NCBI GenBank assembly: GCA_009929735.1
Contig: RZZU01000005.1
Span: forward strand, 1 to 64,000
Reading direction: 5' to 3'
From: Clostridia bacterium
Lineage (GTDB): Bacteria > Bacillota > Clostridia > Lachnospirales > Anaerotignaceae
DNA: 64,000 nucleotides
In this document: positions 27,226 to 33,529 of the stretch, piece by piece
Numbering within the stretch: the stretch's first letter is position 1
How the letters are laid out: every line of letters begins with the position of its first letter
Program-made: the position numbers and the translations under genes
Notes under the pieces: model-generated
The model's database searches: none
What the model was told of the DNA's origin: nothing
The model's input: only the letters and a program-made list of their open reading frames with translations

Positions 27226-27256
27226 TTAAACACCTCTCTTATTATATTATAAATTG

Positions 27257-28438
27257 TTAAGCTACTGGACCTAACCAAAACCATATTTCAGCTTCGGTGT
27301 CATACTCCCACCAAGTATTACGAATTTCACCATTGCTACCTTTTTCTTTCGGATGAGTGGAATGCTTGATGGTATTCCACTCAGTACCTGTATGCATTTC
27401 GCCTGTTATAGAATCTTTGGCAAAAGGTCTGCCATCGAACCAAGAGCACATACCCTCTTTAGCAGTTACACCATTAACTACGGTTCCTGTGTAAATGTCT
27501 ACCCCTTGACCTGCACCTAGTACACCACCTATACCCAATTTTAGAACTACTTTTGTTCCATCAGCCTTGATTACTGTGTCACCAACTTTAGGGTCATCAT
27601 GATTTGAACCCTCTACCCATGTTTGACCTGTACCCTGAGGTTCTTCTGGTGTTACTACTGGGGCTGTGAAATCTACTTTGGCACGGGCAGATGAATCTAC
27701 TAACCTATTCAGTACGGCTGCGCCTGCGGCGCGGGTTACTGTTATTTTTGGAGCAAAAGTACCCCTGTCATCATTGCCTGAAATCATACCCATGGAATAT
27801 GCCTTTACAACATAGTCTTTATAGTAAGAGCCTACTGTTGAATAATCACTTATTTTTGCTGTGGGTACTAGTTTACTCGCTGTGTCACCTTTTTGCTCTG
27901 CTGCTCTTACCAAGACCATTGACATCTCTTGACGGGTTATACCCTGTGCCATAGAAGATTCTGTGAATTCACTTTCTTGGATTAAACCATTGTCTACTGC
28001 AACTTCATAGGTGCCTGACCACCAATTCTCATTGATTGCTTTGATGTCTGCTGTTGGATACATTGCTCTTACTACTACTGTTACAAACTCTGCTCTTGTC
28101 ATGGTCTTCTCTGGTGAAAATGTTCCTACACCATTTACTGGTGTTGTTGTACCACTGAATAAACCCCTATTTACCATTGCCATGATTGATTTGTAAGCCC
28201 AATGGGAGGAGGATACGTCACTGAAGGATTTTATTTGGGCTACAACTGTACTGTCTGTTGTATTTTCTGCCGTATTGGATGTCGTATTGTCTGTTGTATT
28301 GGTTTGTTGACTATTTAAAAGTTCTTTTTCAGTTTGTTTAACCGTTTCTTCTATCGTCAATTCCGACGCTAGCGTCGGAATTGACATCGACAGCACTAAA
28401 CCTGCTGTAATAATTCCTAATAACATTTGTTTTTTCAT
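27257..28438 (-). CDS. Secreted SLH-domain surface protein
   Basis: A 393-residue exported protein. A signal peptide (MKKQMLLGIITAGLVLSM, cleavage probably after LASE or TLA) is followed by a Thr/Asn-rich linker, three SLH repeats at about residues 70-240 (FSDVSSSHWAYKSI, WWSGTYEVAVDNGLI, YYKDYVVKAYSMGMISG) that anchor to cell-wall polymer, then a Trp-rich C-terminal domain ending EIWFWLGPVA. A perfect 30-bp palindrome encodes the end of the signal peptide. A decayed copy of the C-terminal domain lies 0.8 kb downstream. It is a likely surface cargo, perhaps for adhesion or receptor masking. Confidence 0.88.
   Translation of the reverse strand: MKKQMLLGIITAGLVLSMSIPTLASELTIEETVKQTEKELLNSQQTNTTDNTTSNTAENTTDSTVVAQIKSFSDVSSSHWAYKSIMAMVNRGLFSGTTTPVNGVGTFSPEKTMTRAEFVTVVVRAMYPTADIKAINENWWSGTYEVAVDNGLIQESEFTESSMAQGITRQEMSMVLVRAAEQKGDTASKLVPTAKISDYSTVGSYYKDYVVKAYSMGMISGNDDRGTFAPKITVTRAAGAAVLNRLVDSSARAKVDFTAPVVTPEEPQGTGQTWVEGSNHDDPKVGDTVIKADGTKVVLKLGIGGVLGAGQGVDIYTGTVVNGVTAKEGMCSWFDGRPFAKDSITGEMHTGTEWNTIKHSTHPKEKGSNGEIRNTWWEYDTEAEIWFWLGPVA
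28356..28385. repeat. Perfect 30-bp palindrome inside the SLH gene (P7)
   Basis: The arm GTCAATTCCGACGCT is followed directly by its complement, centred on GCTAGC. It encodes SIPTLASELT, the signal-peptide cleavage region, so it is the only one of the palindromes that is translated. Inserted in frame, it would be a nanoelement-like event. Confidence 0.9.
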
Positions 28439-28571
28439 TTTATATCCCCCGTATATTTTAATTGACTTGTCCTTTTAATTGATATCATTATAACACAGGC
28501 AAATACTGGATATCAACTCAAGTCTTCAATGGGATTTGAGAAGGGCTATTTGAATATAAACGGTATATTTC

Positions 28572-29987
28572 TTATTGACTATCTTTCATTTCAAACATTT
28601 CTTTGTCACGTTTCATTTCCATAGTTATTGTAGTCTGTCTTCTTCCTATAACTTTCCGAATATGGTCTATAGAAAACCCTATTTCATTTAATATGTAAAA
28701 CTCTAATACGAGCCTCATTATACGAATTCCATAATTTAGATTTTTCCCCGATAAAGCCTTTTGTTCCTTTGCACTGCTATAATGTGTAAAGTAGTGTCTA
28801 GTATCTACAATAGAATCAATAAGTTTATACGGAAATCTTTCCTCATAAAAGTTGCAGAACTCAAATTGAAAATTACAAATAAACAAATCACAAAGTCTGC
28901 TTTTCAATATGATATACTTAATGTTTTCATCTATTTGGGTAGTGCTTAGAAATTGCATTTTGTGCAATTCCCGTTCTGTCTCGGGGCGACCATCAATTAA
29001 CAATTGGGCTTTTTCTTTATAGTCTTTAAGTTTATCACACACAAATCTGGCGTGGTATGTTTCTAATGCTTGGACTGCATTTAAGAAAACCATTTCTATG
29101 GGCATCTTTGGATATGAAAATACCGAACTATAGAGGTCCACAATTGGTTTTAATTTTCCATATATTGCAAACCATTTTTCAAATAGTCTATTTTCTTCAG
29201 TTAACATAGGCAATGTAAATAAATTATAATATGCTTCTGGACTGTATAAACTTTCTTGTGGTTGATTGATATAAGCACTAATAGGAATATATTGTCCATC
29301 TTCTTCTTTAAAGTTATTGCTAAAACATTTAATCTTTTCAATATAAATATTATCTTCAATTCCTATATCAATTAAATGGATTAAGCTTTTTACATCTTCT
29401 AAGCTCTCTGATATCAGAACTGGTTTTTCATATTCAAACTTTACATTTACATTTTGGTATAATTTAAGTTCGCTTTTTGTACATCTAAGTGGTAGAGCAC
29501 CCATCTCAGGTGTAAAAGTAATAGATAAACCTTCTCGACATTGAACGGTTACGTCTTCCTTAATTTCCCACTTATATGAAATAGGTTGGTCCAAGCACGA
29601 ATCAAAATAGCATAAACCAGACCACTCTATAATATTAGAGAATACATAAGAGTAACCGTTAAACGAAAGTTGGTCTTGTGTATATTCTGCTCCAACAAAC
29701 ATGTATTCAGCAAAAATAGTAATTGTGTCTAGTTGAAAATTCTGTGTGTGCCTATTGACTACTTTACAATTTGAAAGCGTAACCTTTGTTCCATTACTAA
29801 TTTCACCATAAATAATTGGCATTTCATCCGGAAACAATTTCTCAACATAAATGTCATCAAAATCACATGCATAGAAAACAATTAAGCGTATAGTACCCTG
29901 TTTACTATCTACCAACAATTCACCACCATATTTTAACTCACTTGAAGGTATTCTCCAATTGCCTCCCCATTTAATTTCTTCGCTCAT
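28572..29987 (-). CDS. apeA: ApeA-like HEPN anti-phage defence protein
   Basis: A 471-residue protein. The N-terminal half is beta-rich and matches the pattern of the ApeA N-terminal domain (GELLVDSKQGTIRLIVFY, IIYGEISNGTKVTLSNC). The C-terminal half is a HEPN domain with the catalytic RNase motif R-x4-H as RHYFTH near residue 397. ApeA is a known single-gene abortive-infection system with a HEPN nuclease. The start at 29987 follows AAAGG by about 11 bases, and an ATG three codons upstream overlaps that site. It sits at the right end of the element as typical defence cargo. The assignment is from pattern recall and needs a profile search. Confidence 0.7.
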   Translation of the reverse strand: MSEEIKWGGNWRIPSSELKYGGELLVDSKQGTIRLIVFYACDFDDIYVEKLFPDEMPIIYGEISNGTKVTLSNCKVVNRHTQNFQLDTITIFAEYMFVGAEYTQDQLSFNGYSYVFSNIIEWSGLCYFDSCLDQPISYKWEIKEDVTVQCREGLSITFTPEMGALPLRCTKSELKLYQNVNVKFEYEKPVLISESLEDVKSLIHLIDIGIEDNIYIEKIKCFSNNFKEEDGQYIPISAYINQPQESLYSPEAYYNLFTLPMLTEENRLFEKWFAIYGKLKPIVDLYSSVFSYPKMPIEMVFLNAVQALETYHARFVCDKLKDYKEKAQLLIDGRPETERELHKMQFLSTTQIDENIKYIILKSRLCDLFICNFQFEFCNFYEERFPYKLIDSIVDTRHYFTHYSSAKEQKALSGKNLNYGIRIMRLVLEFYILNEIGFSIDHIRKVIGRRQTTITMEMKRDKEMFEMKDSQ

Positions 29988-30116
29988 AACAACCATCCTT
30001 TTATATAGTTCGACTTGTATTTACCAATATTTTCATAATAAATTATAACACATATTTACAGGTAGCAAAGTATAACCTTATATTTAAACCAAATTTGTCA
30101 GTTCTCATTATAATTC

Positions 30117-30157
30117 GTTGCCCACGTTGCCCAAATGGGCAACAACTTTTGGGCAAC
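30117..30157. repeat. Right-end GTTGCCC repeats, possible integrase arm sites
   Basis: Two copies of GTTGCCC (30117, 30126) are followed by two inverted copies (GGGCAAC at 30137, 30151). They mirror the three copies just inside the left end. Confidence 0.5.
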
Positions 30158-30187
30158 AAAAAAACCCCTAACCTAAGTTAGAGGGTC
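30158..30187 (-). terminator. Terminator of the element-borne tRNA
   Basis: On the minus strand CCCTCTAAC-TTAG-GTTAGGGG is followed by seven T residues, four bases after the tRNA 3' end. Confidence 0.8.
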
Positions 30188-30190
30188 TGA

Positions 30191-30262
30191 AGCTACTAGT
30201 GGGAATCGAACCCACAACCTCGCCATTACGAGTGGCGTGCTCTACCATTGAGCCACAGTAGC
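30191..30262 (-). tRNA. Element-borne tRNA-Thr(CGU)
   Basis: A complete cloverleaf. Acceptor GCTACTG with TAGTAGC (one G-U pair), D-arm GCTC-AATGGTA-GAGC, anticodon arm CGCCA-CTCGTAA-TGGCG with anticodon CGU, variable AGGTT, T-arm GTGGG-TTCGATT-CCCAC, discriminator U, no encoded CCA. It reads ACG codons. It differs from the split host gene in the D-loop, anticodon stem and T-stem, so it is not a recent copy of it. Located 125 bp inside the right end, downstream of and in the same direction as the stranded host tRNA promoter and 5' half. Confidence 0.93.
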
Positions 30263-30387
30263 ATATAAATAAGGGTTTTTAAGAACTACAGAACACTTTT
30301 TAGGGAATGTTCTGGTTGTACATCAGTTTATCACTGTCATTACAAGAGAATTATGCGAGCAACTCATTAATTAGGTAAGAGCCATGC

Positions 30388-30426
30388 ATTACGAATCAGC
30401 TGCTCTACCAACTGAGCCACAGTAGC
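30388..30426 (-). other. attR: 5' half of the host tRNA-Thr(CGU)
   Basis: On the minus strand it holds acceptor GCTACTG, D-arm GCTC-AGTTGGTA-GAGC, anticodon 5' strand GCTGA, loop TTCGTAA and one further T, then unrelated element DNA (GCATGGC). The 11-bp core TGATTCGTAAT at 30388-30398 is shared with attL. Confidence 0.92.
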
Positions 30427-30499
30427 ATGTTTTATTTTGTTTAAAGCAGCCTTTTTGTCAATATCCAGCGAACCAACTTCACAAAAATGCATCTTTGCC

Positions 30500-30528
30500 A
30501 TTATAGCATATGGCAATCATAAATGCAA
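30500..30528 (-). promoter_or_regulatory. Host tRNA promoter, now feeding the element tRNA
   Basis: TTGCAT-17 bp-TATAAT with an extended TG element, read on the minus strand about 75 bp upstream of the tRNA 5' end. A second candidate, TTGACA at 30456-30461 with AAAATA 17 bp on, lies closer. Transcripts from either would pass the 5' tRNA half and then the element tRNA-Thr. Confidence 0.5.
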
Positions 30529-30833
30529 CAATCCATCACATTTCTTTACAAATTTTACAACAGAATAGTATCATCTTACACTAAAATTCTATGTTTTTTG
30601 GTAAGAAAAGTAAAATTCCAAAAATATCTTTTTCACCTCACTAATGGTAAGAAAACCGCTTCTGTTAAAGCTTTGCTTGATATTAATTCATGGCATAACG
30701 CTCTTGCTCTGCAAAATTTGCTTCTAAAATATAGATGTTTTATTTAAAGAAAACGCTTCCTACCTGTTATAGGTCTATACATCTTATTAAATCTAGTGTT
30801 ATAATGTATTGGCAAAATAAGGGGAGAAATGTC
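30529..30833. other. Intergenic region between the tRNA promoter and the flavodoxin gene
   Basis: About 300 bp without a convincing gene. A TATAAT at 30800-30805 with a weak -35 lies 29 bp upstream of the next ATG and is the likely promoter of that gene. Confidence 0.4.
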
Positions 30834-31649
30834 ATGATAATTCATTCAGCAACAGTAATTTATTTTTCACCAACAGGTACTACGAAAAAAATTGTTGATT
30901 CTGTTTTAGAAGGAACAGAGCTGGTAATTAGTGAAATCATTGATTTGAGCTTGCCAGAAGGTAGAAAGGCAGATAAGCCTTGCATAAATACAGACATCGT
31001 ATTCATCGGCGTGCCTGTTTATGAAACAGGGATACCTAAAATCTTAATTCCTTTTTTAACAAGTTTAAAAGGCAATGGTAGACCAGTTGTGCTACTTGCA
31101 GTTTATGGCAATATGAGCGAAGGAACAACCTTGAACGAACTTTATTCCATAACGCATCATGTTGGGTTTAATGTTGTCAGTGCCGCTTCCTTTATTGGTG
31201 AACATTCATTTTCTACGGAAGAAACACCTATCGCTAAAGGTCGTCCGGATCGCGCAGATTTGTTAAAAGCAAAGGAATTCGGAAAAAACATCATGAAAAA
31301 AGTGCAAAATATTTCTATTTTAAGTGATGTTTCATTAGAAATCCCACAAGGCAAAACGCCCTTAATAGCAAAAATTTTACCCGAAAACAGTGCAAAATTA
31401 TTTGCCAAAGCGCCTATTGTAGATAGAAGCAAATGCAATCAATGTGGCAAATGCGTAAACCTATGCCCTGTAAGTGCGATTGATAAGGATACTTTGGCAA
31501 TAAACCAAACGCAATGTCTTCGCTGCTTTTGCTGTGTTAAGCGATGTCCTAAAAAAGCCAGAAAAATAACATATCAACCGAAGCTGATCGTTTCTAAAAT
31601 ATTAACCCTAAAAAGTAAAGTGAAGAAAGAACCAAACATATATTTATAA
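30834..31649 (+). CDS. EFR1-type flavodoxin/ferredoxin fusion protein
   Basis: A 271-residue electron-transfer protein. The N-terminus is flavodoxin-like with the FMN phosphate loop YFSPTGTTKK. The C-terminus has two 4Fe-4S clusters: CNQCGKCVNLCPVSAI and CLRCFCCVKRCP. Proteins of the EFR1 family shuttle electrons in anaerobes, and partners are unknown here. The ATG at 30834 follows GGGGAGAAA. A longer frame upstream has no ribosome site. Confidence 0.88.
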   Translation: MIIHSATVIYFSPTGTTKKIVDSVLEGTELVISEIIDLSLPEGRKADKPCINTDIVFIGVPVYETGIPKILIPFLTSLKGNGRPVVLLAVYGNMSEGTTLNELYSITHHVGFNVVSAASFIGEHSFSTEETPIAKGRPDRADLLKAKEFGKNIMKKVQNISILSDVSLEIPQGKTPLIAKILPENSAKLFAKAPIVDRSKCNQCGKCVNLCPVSAIDKDTLAINQTQCLRCFCCVKRCPKKARKITYQPKLIVSKILTLKSKVKKEPNIYL

Positions 31650-31790
31650 ACCACCTGCATTATGTTCTGAAAAGATTTCTGGTGAATCAAAAGGCTTCCT
31701 TGCATATTTCTATGTTTTGGCAACAATCTTTTGCACCGGATAAACAACAATATCATTCAACGAAGAAAGATTATTTTAGGAGGAACCATT

Positions 31791-32657
31791 ATGTCAAACA
31801 AACAAAAGGTTTGGGGACTGGGATTTGCAACCGTTTTTTTATGGGCATCCGCCTTCCCACTTACTAAGGTTGTGCAGGAACAGTTTACTTCATACCCTTT
31901 AGGATTTTTGCGCTGTACGGTTGCCGCAATTTTGCTGCTGATCCTTGGCAAATGCAACCACATACATAAACCGAAAAAAGAAGATATTCCTTGGTTTTTT
32001 CTTGCCGGCGGATTAGGCTTTACCCTTTACATGATTACGTTCAACACTGGTATTCAAACCTTAACCTCTGCCACTTCCAGTATCATTATTGCCATTACGC
32101 CTATCCTTTCGGCAATTGCAGCATCAAAGATTTATCATGAAGTGATCCGTCCGATCGGTTGGGCCTCAATTCTACTGGCTTTTATCGGTGTTTTAATTCT
32201 GCTTCTTTGGGAAGGTGTTTTTTCCATTAACATCGGCTTAATCTGGACGCTTTCGGCTTCGATTGTATTTTGCGGTTACAATATTTTGAACCGCAAACTT
32301 TCGCAAAAAGGCTATTCCTCCTTGGAAATTGTTACTTATAGTATGCTTTGCGGCGCAATTCTGCTTGGTTTTTGGTCTATTGAAAGCATACAGCAATTAG
32401 CAAATTCAGATATGAGTCATATTCTTGCCCTTGTATATCTAGGCGCATTGCCTAGCGCAGCTGCCTATTTTTTCTGGGGCAGAGCAATGTCTTTGGCGGA
32501 GCGCACCAGCGAAGTAACCAACTTTATGTTTATTACGCCCCTCCTTTCCACGATCATGGGGTTCATTATTTTAAACGAAATACCCAATATGGGTACTTTT
32601 ATTGGCGGTGCATTGATTATTTTCAGTGTCATTGTCTTCAACTTAAAAGGAAAATGA
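31791..32657 (+). CDS. EamA/DMT-superfamily transporter
   Basis: A 288-residue inner-membrane protein with about ten membrane helices in two EamA repeats (start LGFATVFLWASAFPLTKVV, second repeat from about residue 150). The family exports amino acids, nucleotide metabolites or drugs, and the substrate cannot be read from sequence. AGGAGG before the ATG at 31791 sets the start, and a 20-codon upstream extension is rejected. Confidence 0.9.
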   Translation: MSNKQKVWGLGFATVFLWASAFPLTKVVQEQFTSYPLGFLRCTVAAILLLILGKCNHIHKPKKEDIPWFFLAGGLGFTLYMITFNTGIQTLTSATSSIIIAITPILSAIAASKIYHEVIRPIGWASILLAFIGVLILLLWEGVFSINIGLIWTLSASIVFCGYNILNRKLSQKGYSSLEIVTYSMLCGAILLGFWSIESIQQLANSDMSHILALVYLGALPSAAAYFFWGRAMSLAERTSEVTNFMFITPLLSTIMGFIILNEIPNMGTFIGGALIIFSVIVFNLKGK

Positions 32658-32760
32658 TGCTCAAATATGAACTTTTCTAAAATATTTGTATTATTTTCTG
32701 ATAAGCAACAGCATATAGAACTCTTTGTGCTCCCTTGGGGCTTATAATACGGCTGATTAC

Positions 32761-32870
32761 CTTTTGTATTCACCTGCCTCCGAAAAGTGTGGGGCTTCCA
32801 AAAAACCGTTAAACATAATATCCTATTTGAAACGAATGAAAGGCTGATATTTTTTCATATCAGCCTTTCA
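32761..32870. repeat. Copy of dispersed intergenic repeat with terminal hairpin
   Basis: Shares ordered blocks with 4532-4616 (TTGTATTCA, AAAAACCGTTAAAC, AAAGGCTGATAT). Here the last block is part of a perfect 14-bp stem, TGAAAGGCTGATAT with ATATCAGCCTTTCA (32837-32870), which may serve as a two-way terminator between the transporter and the holin gene. Confidence 0.6.
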
Positions 32871-32967
32871 TATATTCTTAAATGCATTCTCATGACCTTC
32901 TGTCAGAAAAATAAAGACTTCTCTACCCTAAAGTTTATCTCATTTAAAAAAGGCTATGCCGTCTTAT

Positions 32968-33264
32968 TTATTTTCCAAAATTTGAATCATGGTGATTTAC
33001 GTCATCATCCCGCGGCTTGGTATAACCTAATGCCTGGCTACTATCGCAAATGCCTTTCGTCGTGGGATCAGCGACCACGCCGATTACAGCTAAAACTACA
33101 CTGATGAATAAAAAAGGATTGCCTGCCACACGCTTAATCTCTTCCAAAACCATAGACCAACTGGTAAAATCCTCCAGTCTTATGCCTAAGGTTGCCATAA
33201 TAACGCCAAATAAACCAATCCAAAAATAAGGATTTTTAAACCGAACCTTCCAATTGATTTTCAT
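32968..33264 (-). CDS. phiLC3/Bhl-type holin-like protein
   Basis: A 98-residue protein with the phiLC3 family pattern: MKINWKVRFKNPYFWIG, a first membrane helix, VLEEIKRVAGNPFLFISVV, a second helix, then DPTTKGICDSSQALGY. Such holins form membrane pores for phage lysis, but isolated chromosomal copies are common in Clostridia and may serve in toxin or autolysin release. There are no other phage genes nearby. The start at 33264 follows AAAGGGGGC. The C-terminal tail is hydrophilic. Confidence 0.88.
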   Translation of the reverse strand: MKINWKVRFKNPYFWIGLFGVIMATLGIRLEDFTSWSMVLEEIKRVAGNPFLFISVVLAVIGVVADPTTKGICDSSQALGYTKPRDDDVNHHDSNFGK

Positions 33265-33417
33265 TTTTACGCCCCCTTTCCCAAACTTCAGCCTAGCCAA
33301 AAAACTGCCATATTACAATATAATAATAATGCTTCCTAAAAATGAAAGCTTTCACTGAAAAAGGCAAGTTTATTCTAAAATAATAATTTTTTACACAAAA
33401 CACTTGGGCTGTCAGCA

Positions 33418-33457
33418 CCTTTATATTTTCAGCAGCTCGTACTTCATCTGAACACTT
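33418..33457. repeat. Divergent copy of the TTGTATTCA-type repeat
   Basis: CCTTTATATT...AGCTCGTACT...CTGAACACTTT resembles the hairpin copies at 59265 and 63759 but with several changes. Supported only by that likeness. Confidence 0.35.
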
Positions 33458-33486
33458 TTTGCAAACACTATATTCATTTTTACAAT

Positions 33487-33523
33487 TAAAAAAACCGCCT
33501 TCCATAATACGGAAAAGCGGTTC
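33487..33523 (-). terminator. Terminator of the fatty-acid synthesis operon
   Basis: On the minus strand GAACCGC...GCGGTTTTTTT with inner pairs TTCC/GGAA, beginning 7 bp after the accDA stop. Confidence 0.85.
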
Positions 33524-33529
33524 ATATCA

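Larger units (their letters stand above)
14599..30398. mobile_element. 15.8-kb integrative element in a tRNA-Thr anticodon loop
   Basis: Bounded by the 11-bp direct repeat TGATTCGTAAT (minus strand) at 14599-14609 and 30388-30398, each copy attached to one half of the same host tRNA gene. The integrase gene lies 1 kb from the left end. Contents are two tyrosine recombinases, two serine-recombinase-like proteins without catalytic residues, a primpol/helicase, an SprT-like protease, an SLH surface protein, an ApeA-like defence protein, a full tRNA-Thr and many repeats. All genes but one small ORF are on the minus strand. No relaxase, type IV secretion, capsid or terminase gene is visible, so it is neither a self-transmissible ICE nor a prophage. 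The DNA looks more AT-rich than the flanks. Confidence 0.93.

Noticed and set aside
29978..29997. Fifteen-base match between the ApeA start region and minihelix copy 1 (TGGTTGTTATGAGCG)
   Set aside because: The expected rate of such a match by chance within 16 kb is not negligible, and the second minihelix does not share it fully.
14599..30398. Self-transmissible conjugative element
   Set aside because: No relaxase, coupling protein or type IV secretion genes are present in the 15.8 kb.
32968..33264. Prophage remnant, suggested by the holin-like gene
   Set aside because: No other phage gene, integrase or att site lies near it. Lone holin-like genes are common in Clostridia chromosomes.
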